Part shown: in pieces, positions 1 through 10,500 of the stretch | How the letters are laid out: every line of letters begins with the position of its first letter | How positions within the stretch are numbered: the stretch's first letter is position 1 | Source of the DNA: Xiphias gladius | Lineage: Eukaryota; Chordata; Actinopteri; Istiophoriformes; Xiphiidae | DNA length: 64,000 nt | Direction of reading: 5' to 3' | NCBI RefSeq assembly: GCF_016859285.1 | Contig: NC_053415.1 | Span: 4,341,001 to 4,405,000, forward strand | Notes under the pieces: generated by a model | Seen by the model: the letters and a program-made list of their open reading frames with translations, nothing else | Databases searched by the model: none | Told to the model about the DNA's origin: nothing | Made by a program: the position numbers and the translations under genes

Positions 1-158
1 GGCAGCTGTAGCCAGCTTTGCAAGCTGTCACATCCATTTCAGAACTATGGACAGGGCCGCACCTACACACGCACCCCCTAATTTAGCCGTACTCATTTGA
101 CCATTTCACAGGCCAAACGCCCACTGGTTTAGCTGCAGGGCTCAGAGAAATGTGTCAG

Positions 159-268
159 AAACCAACCTGGTTATTCTGGGGCAAGATGGGCCACTGAGTT
201 TGGCCGTAATCCTCTCTGAATGCCCAAAGGAGGAAAAGAAAATGCTGGCTTCAGCCTCTGAAAAATTG
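159..268 (+). CDS. stat1: STAT exon: end of N-domain / start of coiled coil
   Basis: This is the leftmost STAT exon I can support. After the acceptor gtgtcag at 151-158 the frame reads through [19 protein letters not shown] and SASEKL to a GTAAAT donor. It aligns with the human STAT1 stretch around MSMIICSCLKEERKIL. It is 110 nt, phase 1 in and phase 0 out, which fits the next exon at 580. The acceptor choice is less certain than the frame. Confidence 0.7.
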
Positions 269-2438
269 GTAAATTGACTGATACAAGTTGTCGCAATGAA
301 CTTTGTACTTCGGTTTGATCAAGGGCTTTGCAGATGAATACGACGTCCCTGGCGTTCTGCAAGATTTTCAGCTAATTCTGGTATAATCTGTCAAAAAAGA
401 AAGGGATTAATGCTTCTTCTTCGAGTTAGGCTTCCTCTTTTTAATGCTGACTGTGTTTAGTAGCGCAACCTGTAAAGGTTCAAGAAGCACACACTGTTAG
501 CATAAGAGTCTGTTTTGTAAGAATCGCCACCGTGCCCCAATAACAGCAAGAATGACAGATATATCTGTGTTTTTATCAGGGTTGTGGCAGTTCGGCTGTG
601 GAGCAAAAATGGACAGAGTTGGACGACAGAGTCAACGAACTGAAAAGGGAGGCTTCGGTATACTCCCTTGGTCTTTCTTTTGATTCCACAGTTGTTTGCT
701 GGTTTGTATTTCACCCGGCAGTCATCCCGGGAAAACAATACTTTATTATTTCTAAAGTTGTGACTTTCAACTTTAATGCAGGAGGTAAAGAAGGAAATGA
801 AGTCACTGGAGGTCCTATATGAAAACCATGACTACATGCAGAGGACCTGGCAAAGCGAAGGTAGAGTAGAAGACATTCAGAAACAGATGATAGTTTTGTG
901 GGTTTGGTATGAGTTCATACTTAATTTTTATGTGGCTGTGAAAGAGGAATGTCTTAAGCAGACCAATTTTATCATACAAACAAAGCAGGTACTCTAGATT
1001 CATCCTTTTTGAGTTTTAAGCAATTTAAAGGAAGATCCCATCATTTTCCTTTAAGTTTCCTTTAAGAAGTTCAGCATCCTTGACCTTTTTTTTTTAACAG
1101 CACCCTTATGTGAAAGGCTTATAGAAGCTGTAATTGCTGTCATAGCAGAAGTGTGTTAAAAGCATGTCGTATCTGACAGTGTAGGGTTTGGGTATTATTT
1201 TTAAGTATCAATTTTTATTCTAAGCCGTTTTCTTCCTCCCATTAATTTTCTCATGGATGTCAATGCAAAACCTTACTGTTTAAAAACAAAAAAAACAAAA
1301 CAAAACACAAAACCAAGTCATAGATGCCTTTCTTGATAAAATTCTTGTTATAATGATTCTAAGCCACAACACTCTCTACATTATTAGTAAAGTCAGTGTT
1401 TAAGCAGCTTAATTAGATGTCCTCCACACATACATAATGCTTAGATTTTTTTTCTTGCAGATGGTGCTGCTGAAGATAGTAAAAATTTTAAAACAGGCAG
1501 AGCAGCTTGTTGCAGTTCTCACTGATATGGAACTGCCTGAGTGGAAGCGCATGCAGCAGATGGCCTGCATTGGAAGTCCGGTTGACACTTGTCTGAACCA
1601 CCTCCAGAAGTGGTAAGAACTTACGAGTTCTACAGCACTACATCGGCTTTTCACACTTCGTGTTAAGGAGGATACTCGTGTACTTAACATATCGTCTTTC
1701 TGTCCCAGCTGTCACACTTAATGCTTACTGACAAAGTAGGTGTTATGTGTGCCTGTGCATGCTAAATTTTCTGTGGCAGAAGTGCTAATACAAGTACGCC
1801 AACAGCTGCAGAAACTACAAGACCAGAACGAGAAATACAACAGCACTGATGCCTCCAGCCTCCCTGGAGAAACTGAGAAATTTGCCCTGTCCTTGGTCAC
1901 AAAGCTTTTTTCAAAGTAAGACATGGCATCAGGCCGGTTGTGTGTCGTATACAGTACATACACACAGACTGATACTCGCACACTTTCATATTGTTGACAT
2001 ATTTTGTTGTGGTCTTGCATTGCAGTGCTCTAGTGGTTGAGAAACGACCTGTCATGTTGAGAATACCACAACGCCCTCTAATACTTAAGACCGGGGTGCG
2101 GTTCACAGCGGCGGTTAGGTAAGGCTGCACTCAACACAGTGTTGTTATGCAGGCTCTTTAAGAAAAAGTAGCCAACACAGAATTGATGAGGGAATATCTT
2201 TTGGAAGAATGGTGTCCATCCCTGCTGTAGAGATCCAGAGACCTGTAGAATCAGTGCCAAGGTGCATCGAAGCTGTTCTGGAGGCTTGTGGTGGTCCAAC
2301 ACCTCACTGAGACAACATGTTGGTTTTTCCATTTAATTTGTCACCCCGTCTGTGTGTTTGTGTGTGTGTGTATATATGTATGTGTATGTATGTATGTATA
2401 TATATCTTTGTGTGTGTCTGTGTATAATAATAATAATA

Positions 2439-2480
<42 letters not shown>

Positions 2481-5400
2481 GAGAGATGATGATCAGTGTC
2501 TGTTTCTTGCCTTCTCAGGTTCTTAGCAAACTTACCTGAATTCAAGTGCCTGCTCAGAGTCAAACCTGTGTTTGTCAAGTATGTCAAAGAGACTTTGGTC
2601 TGAGCCAGTGATATAGAACATTATTATTTTACATAAACACAAATCGTCCTTTTTAAAATTTTGATTATCTTGTTTGTTTTAATAAATGTTCCTTTTTCAA
2701 TAGCTTTTGTATTCTGATAAATCTTTTTGTATCCTTTTTTCCTACCCTCCCCCAAAAAAGGGATGTCAAAGAAACCATGACTATTAATGGGTAGGTCAAG
2801 GGTTCTCAAAACAATTTGAAAATCTGAAATGTAAACTGATTATTTATATCATCATTCTTCATTCTTCGAGAATACTGATTCATTTTTGGACATAGATTTA
2901 CTCTGGACTGATGTTTTCGTAGGTTCCGTCACTTCAATTTCAACAGGGATAACAGTAAGGTGTTGGATGTGGACGTGCCCGGTGGAGGCTTGGTGGCAGA
3001 ATTTGCGCACATGGTATGAAACTCCACAAACTACCGAACTCTGACATTGAAGAAAAACTCAACCTTTGTAATGCGAACATAGGCTAAAGCAAAAATCCCT
3101 TTTGTTTTGTACTGATGTTTCTGTCATTGAACAAACATATAGCTTTGTATTTATGAACAATATGTGTAATATAATGCAGACATCACTTAAATCAAATGAA
3201 TATTGTAAGGTATATAATGACTGCATTTACTTAAATGTTTCAATTTTTTTTTTCAGTCACTCAAGGAAAACAAAGCAAGAACCAAAGATCCTTTGGTAAG
3301 AGGTAAGAGGAGACATTTATATTAAATTATTATATAAAAATCATTTGTAGGTATAAACAAACACTTGATACTATATGCATTGGTCACCACTAGGTGCTCT
3401 AATGGGTCACTCACTGGCATGAAAGTGGAGCCAGTTATCCAGTCCAGCCAGTTTGAAATAAGTATTTTTTTTTCTAACTTTTTCATTATATCAAACTTTG
3501 TCTCTAAGTTTTTCCTTTTGGAAAAAAAAGCCCCACATCTCCAAATGAAGCTTTTTGTTGCTCTGTATCTGCTGGATGTGTAAATAAGCATTTGCTGTCT
3601 CAGCTTTTTATAAAGTGATAATATGCCAGTGTTGTTTACAGCCGGTTGCACTGCTCACAAGTGGCCAAAAAAATCCCTTAGTGCAGGTTTAAAGCAATGT
3701 TCACGTGATTGTTTATGAAGGACAGTATCGCACGTATTTCAGCAACACCCGCATGTTGGTAGATAAAACCTGATGGAACTGAGTGAATGGGAATAATGAA
3801 ACCGAGTTAGTAAAGAGAGATACAAGTGAGATGTTTTAGGGTTGGCAGGTAGATATAACCACAACACTTAATCAGCCAGTGAATTCCATGTGGATATATT
3901 TTACTTACTCACACGTCACAACTTAGATGTGTTTATTTGTCCGTGAATGTGACAAGCGAATAACTGTCCCCTGTAAACTATTGTTAGTATTGGGTTATAT
4001 TTCAGTAAGCTTTTTTTCCCCATCACTACTTCTAAGTGCTTTTTTTGGGATCAAAATAAGCACCTTTTTTTTCCTCCTTAAACCATGTCTCTTTCATCAA
4101 TGTCATCTGGGAGTCACTGAAGAACTCCACATCATGAAGTTTGTGACAGGGTTTCAGCACAATGTACTGAGTTGTGACATCGAGGTGAGCAAAGATGACA
4201 TTTAAATTACCGTCAGAGGCATTTCAGTTTCATTTTTAACTCCAGTGCAGCACAACAAACATGCCTGCAAGTTAAGACATGTCCAGATTGCACCAAATAA
4301 CAATGACTTCTTTGTATTCCTTAATATTTAGTAGTTTTATCTTTAATTTCTCCTGCACAGGTATAACCATTTTCTTTCTTCCTATTTTGCTGAATAAGTT
4401 CATATTTGCAAAACTTCAAATATCAGTCTTAAAACCATTGTCGTGGTCACATCCCTAGGTTAGTGTATTTTGTCCCTTCAGAAAGAAAACTGTATTAAAA
4501 CTCTAGTTTCGTTCTTTCGAACCTGTTGTTGTTTGCCGACCCCCTTCCGCTCACCTGGCAGCAGCTGTCAGAGGTTCTGAGCTGGCAGTTTTTGTCTGTT
4601 GGCCAACGAGAACTTGATGAAAACCAGCTCTCCATGCTACGAGGCAAAATTGTGGGTGAGTATTTGGCTGTTTTCTTCCATTGAATTGAACCATGCCCCT
4701 TATTGTTGGTAGCTTGAAAAAAGGAGTTCACCCCTTGTCAGGAATGTTGATCCTTTAGAACAAATTTTAATGGCAAAAGGACTAATCAGTATTGGAGAAC
4801 GCGCAAGTTGTAATCCTTGTCAGCTTCTATCTATGTTAAGGTTAGAGTCTGACATTTTGGGAAATACACTTATTAACTTTTTTGCTTAGAGTTAGATGAG
4901 AAGATTGATACCACTCTCATGTCTTTGCGATTAAATAAGAAGCTACAGTCAGCAGACTGTTAGCTTAGCTTAGCTTAGCATAAAGACGGGAAACGGAGAC
5001 AGCTGGAAACAGCTAGCCTGGCTCTGTATGTACAAAACAACACGTTGTAGTTTAACCGAGGGTTATGTACTGGACTGTTTCTTGACTGGGTACAGTGATT
5101 TCTTGGACATCACTGTGAAAATATTTCATTTTTTGTACAGATGAAACAAAAGAGATTATTTTCAATTATTGAGCTTTAGAGTTGCTAATAGGCAGATTTT
5201 GTTACCTTTGGAAAGAGCCCAGCTAATTATTTCCCCCCCTATTTTGAGTCTTTATGCTAAGCTAAGCTAATCAGTTGCTAGCTGTAGCTTTACATTTACC
5301 ACACAGACATAAGTGGTATCGATCTTCTCATCTAAATCTAAGCAAGGAATTGTATTTTCCAAAATGTTGAGCTATTTCTTTAAAACACCATCACTGTTGA

Positions 5401-8400
5401 CTCCTATATGACAAAAAAGGGGGAGAAAGCTACCATTTCCAGGTTGTTGGTCGGGGTTTCACAGATGATCCTGATGGTCTCATTCATTGGATCCAATTCT
5501 CCAAGGTGAATGTTGAGAAAGGTCCTTGCCATGCTGTAGTTTACACAAATCATACAATCTGTACGATGTGTGTGTGTGTGTGTGTGTGTGTGCGTGCGCG
5601 TTTGTGTTTTTATGCTGTTTACATGTTGCCTTTTGTTTTCCTGTGTGCCAGAATGAAAGTGCCTGGATTTGGATCGATAGAATCCTGGATTTGATCACAA
5701 GACACTTGGTGGATCTTTGGCGGGATGGGTAAAGCACATCTTAAATCGTCTTTTGATTTTTCACGGTGTATAACTGTATAATCCACAAATAATTCCCACA
5801 TTAATAATGAGACAGTGGCCCTCGTGTGACCACTAAAAGAATAACCCTGTTTTCTGAGTATTATTAGTTGGGAATGTGGAAGGGGATTAAGGCACGATGC
5901 TTCCCGGTTAATTAACCTCTTGTTATATTGTGCATGTGGGTTTTCAGGTACATCATGGGGTTCGTGAGCAGGAAGACAACACATGTCCTGTTGCAGGAAA
6001 AACAGTCCGGGACCTTTCTGCTCCGCTTTAGCGAGAGCAACAAAGAAGGAGCCATCACTTTCAGCTGGGTTGAACACTTCAATGGTGGTATGTTTCTGTA
6101 CTCTTTCAAAATTAGGGTTTTAACAATACAGGTTTTTCCAGGCCAATACACTTTTGGTATTTTCAGAAAACCCTCTTAAATAGCAGATGGACAAAGTAAC
6201 ACTAACAGCACTTTCACACTGTAATAATAGTCAAATCAAAACCAGAGCTTGCTTGTAACTGGCAGTTTTGTGTTGTGTCTGATAACAAACGAACCTTGAT
6301 CAAAGAAAAATATTGTATTAACATGTCTCTTTCATTGTCACTTCACATAAGACCACTCATCATTTGTAGCGAGAAAAAGCCTAACAGTGTGTCTACACGT
6401 ACGCCCGTCAACGTGACCCGAAGCGTGTTCTTAAACGCGGGTGATCTACAACTCGATACTGTACCTGAAAGTCTCCTGTGTAGACAAAATACCGGAGCTG
6501 CTGCTGCTGCTCTGCTAATATGCTGCCCACAATACCCTCTGTGTGAACATGGTGTAAGATAAAAATAGCCCAAACAAACCACCATGAAGTGAGAGTACAT
6601 AATGCACAATTGATTGTTTCTTCTGCCTCCAGTCATGTGTCCTGTCTTGTGCGGAATAATTTCCACATCAGACATTTAGATACTTGTTTTCTTGTTTGCT
6701 TACTTTTCTCTTTGTATATGGCTCCCCAATAGAGACCCGTGTGCGTGCAGTAGAGCCTTTCACCGAGAAGGAGCTGCTGGCCATGTGTCTGCCAGACCTT
6801 ATTTGCTGCTGCAGGCTGGAAGCACAGGGGAACGAGACCAGGAATCCTCTGCTCTACCTTTACCCAGACATCCCCAGAGACACTGCCTTTGGACGCTGCT
6901 GCAGCATCTCTGGTACTGTCTCTCGCTTGACTTTCACCCTAAGAATCCGATAACTTTATTCACCAAGTGTTTTTTTTTTTTTTTTTTTTTTTATGTACTC
7001 TTGAAAAAGCATTGTCTAACATAACAAGTATTGCATAACACTGGGCTGAAATGGAGCTCCTCACCCTGTCCAACTTGTAATGATTGATGGATTTCTGTTA
7101 GCGTTGCCATTGCAACTGCATAGATCATCCAGCTTACTGTAAGTCTGCGTATTTATTACATATTATTGTTTGTTTATTGTTTATTGATCCTTAGGGGACT
7201 TTGATCACCACCTCTGTTTATGCAGAAAAGGCAGCAGCTAAAAAGGACAAAAATGGATACATTGACAGAATGCTCTACTTTTTCTTTATAGTAAGATGAT
7301 GATTATTAAACCAATAAAGCTTCCGGAGTAAATGCTTTGCATCACAAATATTTAACCATTCTGTATGGTTTCTGGCTGTACAGGAAAAAAAATTGTCTTC
7401 ATTTTTTTTTTTCTCTTTTCCCACAGCTCTCTCACACCATCTCCATCCCCACTGCAGGACATGCACATGGGCATGGACCTAGACACAATTGTGGGTTTGA
7501 AATTTTACAACTCATTTCCCTGCAGTCCTTTAAAGCTGCACTCATTTGTATTTTTGGCCACTTGGGGGCAGTGGAACAAGCTGCTAACTCAACATGGACA
7601 TATGATCAGCCTTGTTCCTTGTTTACACTTCCAGTAACACTCATTTGGAGTCGTGCTTCTGGCCACCCGACGAATTTCAAATCTAATTTTCGCTCTCCTT
7701 TCAGCTCTTAGTTTTGGTCTCCGCTGACTCCTAAGGAAAAATATCTTTCTCTGTAGCTGCTACGTGCTCCGCTTATGTTCACCAGCTCGTTGCTAACTTT
7801 GTATGTCCTCTTTGGTGGTGGACAGGCAGTGAACAGTGCGTTGTTGCTGGAAATGAGGTTGATGAGAGAGATGGGACTAAACCCGAAAATTAAAGTAGCG
7901 AGCCATAACACCAGCGGTGTATTCCAGAAAGCGGGTTTAGTGAAAACTCCGAGTTAACTCTGAGTTGAGAGAAACTGCTGAGTTTCCTGTTCCAGAAACA
8001 GAGTAAATGTAGTAACTTACTCTGTGAATCTAACCTGCTCGCTGGCAGGTTTTCTTCAACAATCCCCATATTTCTTTCCATGCAGAAGTGTTAGCACAGA
8101 GACAGTGATCCCTGTCCTTACATTCAAATATTCCGCGGTCATGGGATCATCATCAACTTACAATAAAATCTACAGCCTACACTGTCTGTCATTATAACAA
8201 CTGCCAGGTTGTCAGTCGGCTCTACACTGAAACATTTGTCCTACGTTACTGTATTACTGTACTATAAATACTTTAAAAAAAAAATCTGATCAGTGAATCA
8301 GTCGAGCTGATCATTTCTTATGTTGTGATTAGTCAAACTATCATAGTTATCATAAGAGATTATGTGATATTTCTGAGTGAGGATGATTGCTGTGCAGCTG

Positions 8401-9035
8401 AAAAGACTTTTTTTTAAAAACTGGACTAAATGACATTTAAAAGTGAGGTTTTTTTAATACAGGCTTCATATAGTCATAACTTACTGTTGACATTTACTAG
8501 ATGTTGAAATATAACATTGTATAAAATATATCCAGTTGAGTAATATTTTTAAATGTAAAATAGGCCTCTAAAAATTTACACTTCGACACTTTCTTTCAGC
8601 AGCAACTTGAGACATCGCTGTCTCCATCTGTCTTCTGCTCTCATTCTGTGTCGTGGATGTATAAAGAGCTGCAGGTCTGTGTGTCTGCTCGACCGAGGCG
8701 CAGGGCCGAGCTACACAGGCGCAGGGCGGAGAGGCCCCGGCGGACAGGGAGAAGCGTGCGCTCCAATGCGCCACCTTCCCGTAACCACTGTCAAACAGAA
8801 AAGAATGTTTTATTTCGCTGATTCTCTCTTGTTCCCGCTGACACTGCTCCCTCTCTTCATCCACTCTCTAGCTCGCTCGACCAACACTCCCCTCTCTCTT
8901 TTTCTTTACTTGTAGACAGAGGATCATCAACTGACTCAATATCTCTTCTATGATCTCCTCGATTTACCCAGCGGTCCCTCCCTCTGGACACCAACAACTC
9001 AGGCCAATGTTTTCAATCCCGGTAGCCCCTTCTGA
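159..9035 (+). CDS. stat1: STAT1-like signal transducer and activator of transcription, 5'-partial
   Basis: A cytokine/interferon-activated transcription factor: after tyrosine phosphorylation it dimerises through its SH2 domain and binds DNA in the nucleus. Exons read: 159-268, 580-657, 782-988 (may hold an intron 861-944), 1461-1612, 1780-1915, 2026-2118, 2519-2578, 2761-2790, 2923-3013, 3257-3302, 4114-4184, 4507-4655, 5465-5505, 5652-5728, 5948-6087, 6733-6912, 7226-7290, 7458-7494, 8920-9035 (TGA). These cover the end of the N-domain, coiled coil ([11 protein letters not shown]), DNA-binding barrel ([20 protein letters not shown]), linker ([10 protein letters not shown]), SH2 ([10 protein letters not shown]), a GYI tyrosine site and an acidic tail ending NPGSPF. 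REGAITF-like SH2 text and [11 protein letters not shown] favour STAT1 over STAT4, as does convergence with gls. Phases agree at most junctions but fail at 1612/1780 and 4184/4507. The first exons lie left of the window. Which teleost stat1 paralogue this is cannot be decided here. Confidence 0.85.
1461..1612 (+). CDS. stat1: STAT coiled-coil exon
   Basis: The exon follows a strong pyrimidine tract (ttttttttcttgcag) and ends at TG|GTAAGAAC, splitting a Trp codon exactly where STAT genes split it. It encodes the conserved [19 protein letters not shown] and CLNHLQKW block of the four-helix coiled coil. The downstream exon does not accept its phase; see findings. Confidence 0.85.
2204..2345 (+). 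repeat. Dispersed retroelement-tail repeat, copy 1
   Basis: The block GAATGGTGTCCATCC...CAGAGAC...TTTTTCCATTTAATTTG ends directly in a TG/TA microsatellite. A diverged copy in the same orientation lies at 28485-28630. Two related copies in different genes, each next to simple sequence, suggest a LINE or other retroelement 3' tail. The family is not named from sequence alone. Confidence 0.55.
2346..2480. repeat. Compound microsatellite (TG/TATG)n then (AAT)n(ATT)n
   Basis: Alternating TG and GTAT units run to about 2425, followed by AAT repeats that switch to ATT repeats. The AAT/ATT switch makes a perfect snap-back palindrome. It lies in the STAT intron before the exon at 2519. Confidence 0.9.
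4845..5390. mobile_element. Foldback MITE-like element in a STAT intron
   Basis: The left end (about 4851-4990) and right end (about 5240-5370) are imperfect inverted copies of each other. Both carry, in opposite senses, 'ACATTTTGG', 'AGATGAGAAGAT.GATACCACT' and 'TTAGCTTAGCTTAGCATAAAGAC'. The middle has no coding potential. This is the structure of a non-autonomous DNA transposon, and related fragments occur at 16545-16690, 33880-34000 and 52430-52770. Confidence 0.7.
5465..6087 (+). CDS. stat1: STAT linker-SH2 exons, including phosphotyrosine-binding Arg
   Basis: Three phase-consistent exons (5465-5505, 5652-5728, 5948-6087) encode [14 protein letters not shown], the [21 protein letters not shown] linker/SH2 start (described here in parts) and the core [10 protein letters not shown]. 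The Arg in LLRF corresponds to the phosphotyrosine-binding Arg602 of human STAT1. All catalogued SH2 landmarks in this part are intact, so this portion looks functional. Confidence 0.9.
5566..5600. repeat. (TG)n microsatellite
   Basis: Uninterrupted TG dinucleotides ending in GCGTGCGCG, inside a STAT intron only about 50 bp upstream of the exon at 5652. Confidence 0.95.
6971..6992. repeat. Poly-T tract
   Basis: A run of about 22 T in the STAT intron after the SH2 exon. No other content is seen between 6913 and 7225. Confidence 0.9.
7226..7290 (+). CDS. stat1: STAT tail exon carrying the activating-tyrosine equivalent
   Basis: The 65-nt exon after tttatgcag joins in phase 1 to the SH2 exon ending 6912 and reads [19 protein letters not shown], ending in phase 0 at GTAAGATGA. 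GYI matches the GYIKTEL motif around human Tyr701. Everything after the Ile is very unlike STAT1. Reading into the intron would stop after two more codons (V-R-stop), giving a protein without the transactivation tail, as in human STAT1-beta. Confidence 0.65.
7458..9035 (+). CDS. stat1: STAT C-terminal transactivation exons
   Basis: Exon 7458-7494 ([12 protein letters not shown]) joins in phase to 8920-9035 ([17 protein letters not shown] ... FNPGSPF stop). The second junction is unambiguous because DTIV-E-DHQL stays open only with donor 7495 and acceptor 8919. An upstream acceptor at 7426 would add TPSPSP-rich residues in the same frame, but it needs an incoming phase of 2 that the exon ending 7290 does not supply, so acceptor 7457 is preferred. 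Confidence 0.6.
7510..8120. repeat. Dispersed repeat block in the last STAT intron
   Basis: The segment holds 'GGCCACTTGGGGGCAGTGGA' at about 7555 and 'TTCCAGAAAGCGGGTTTAG...ACTCTGAGTT' with a partly inverted counterpart 'GTTCCAGAAACAGAGT...' around 7920-8060. These phrases resemble repeats common in teleost genomes (established knowledge, not searched here). No coding function is seen. The remaining intron to 8919 shows nothing recognisable. Confidence 0.45.
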
Positions 9036-9145
9036 AAACAGGCACTGTGTCATCAGAATGGAAATTTTTACTTCTCAACTAGAAGGACTTTAGTTTTACA
9101 TAGATTTTATTGTACTTTCTTTTGGTGCAGGTGTTTATGTAACAA

Positions 9146-9165
9146 AATAAAAAAATAAAAATAAA
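9146..9165 (+). terminator. STAT polyadenylation signals
   Basis: AATAAA begins at 9146, about 110 bp after the stop codon, and is followed by further overlapping A/T-rich copies. This fits the 3' end of the STAT transcript. Confidence 0.5.
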
Positions 9166-9435
9166 ACAGAACAAGATCACTTACCATCAAAAGTTAAAAT
9201 GTAATAAAAATATGGTTGACTAAACTTACAGGGGAGTTAAGATTTGCTAAATGTATTAAACATATAATTTACACAAAAATACAAGCAATGTTAAGATATT
9301 TGGGCAATGTAATATTGTTTTTTTGTTGTTTTTTAATTCGAATATTTGCACAAGCAAGTTTTAGAGGAAAATCCTGCTGTGGCTAAAAAATGACAATGCA
9401 GTACTGTAGATCTTTTTTTTTTTTTTTAACTTTTG

Positions 9436-9441
9436 TTTATT
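9436..9441 (-). terminator. Candidate gls (KGA form) polyadenylation signal
   Basis: tttatt on the + strand is AATAAA on the - strand. It lies about 2.8 kb past the KGA stop and about 290 bp from the STAT signal, so the two 3' ends would face each other closely. Other AATAAA-like sites (for example near 10830) could be used instead. Confidence 0.3.
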
Positions 9442-10233
9442 AAAATAAACATATAATGCATTCCACAGTATACACAGTACTGAACCTATAATTATAATTT
9501 TGTTTATACAGAGAAAAGGATAAACACATTCAGCCGTCCTGTGTTTCAAGACCTCACTTTCTGGGAGAAAAATCCCTACATCAACTTCAAAAATTCAGCA
9601 CATCGCATGGTTTCAGGCCTGGAAAATGCCAAAAAAAAATTTTTAAATGATGAATGAATGAGTCAAACGTGTCTGTATTTTCATTTATGATAATATGAAA
9701 AGCACACACAATGCATATCTTCCCAGCCAAAACTCCTGAATCTGAATGTAGTTCCTTGAAAAATTTTGTAAAAAACAAACAAAAAATCTAGGCTTTAATA
9801 AACGTCTTCACCTTCTGAATTTTCCTATTTTCTCAGTCATAGCACATGTTTAATTGTGTCCATTTTTAGCCGTGCTAGCTGCATGGCAGTGTTGGTTGGT
9901 CCCCACTGAATATCTGAAATTTGGTATAGACTTGGTCCCCAGAGGATGAATCCTGTTGGCTGTCGTGAGCCAAAGTCACCATAAAGTTGTACTTCTGACC
10001 AAATACCTGAAAAAATGACGATGTTCCCATCAACCTCAGCTGTACTGTGTTATTAGTGTTAATTAGTAAGTTTTAAATAAAAGGGTGAACATGGTAAACC
10101 TCACAGAGCCCTTAGCATGGCTATAGACTCTTAGAAGGGTGTCTCGAAGTACTGTCCAGGGAATGATTTAATTACTTTTCAATTTGATTGTCTTGGGTGT
10201 TCGTGTAATTTCAGAAAGCACACTCTCCCTAAT

Positions 10234-10500
10234 TGATTGGGTATCACGGTGGGGCGAGAAGGTTCTGGGTTGGAACGCTGGTTTGCCCAGGGCCTTTCTG
10301 CCTGGGTTTCCTCCCCAATCCAAAGACATGCAGGTAAGGTTGATTGACTGTAAATTGGCCGTAGGTGTGAAGGTTTGACTGGTTGTCTGTCTGTCTGTAA
10401 TAGACTGGCAACCTGTCCAGTCTATTACAGACTGGATAGGTTGCCCCCCCCCCGCCTTATGTCCCCACGACCCTCAAAGGATAAATCGATGGATGGACTC
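10234..10500. mobile_element. SINE-like teleost repeat fragment
   Basis: The order 'AAGGTTCTGGGTTGGAA', 'GGGCCTTTCTG', 'TCCAAAGACATGCAGGTAA', 'GTAAATTGGCCGTAGGTGTGAA', 'TAGACTGGCAACCTGTCC' and 'CGACCCTCAAAGGATAAA' followed by 'GATGGATGGA' is that of a very common fish interspersed repeat. This copy is degenerate and contains an extra 15-bp hairpin at 10394-10431. Confidence 0.7.

Noticed and set aside
2288..2587. Open frames made of Tyr/Asn/Ile runs on both strands
   Set aside because: They are translations of the TG/TATG and AAT/ATT microsatellite.
5619..6077. 152-codon - strand frame over STAT SH2 exons
   Set aside because: Crosses real exon-intron borders on the opposite strand and has no recognisable domain.
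7337..7711. 124-codon frame [15 protein letters not shown]... as the STAT tail
   Set aside because: Would follow acceptor 7426 in phase 0, but it cannot join the final exon at 8920 and runs into repeat sequence; the [12 protein letters not shown] frame does join.
8568..8915. Open frames in the last STAT intron
   Set aside because: GC-richer patch without homology or splice support; overlapping frames on both strands.
10250..10300. tRNA-like box (GGTTCTGGGTTGGAA) as a tRNA gene
   Set aside because: Part of a degenerate SINE-like repeat; no cloverleaf could be built.
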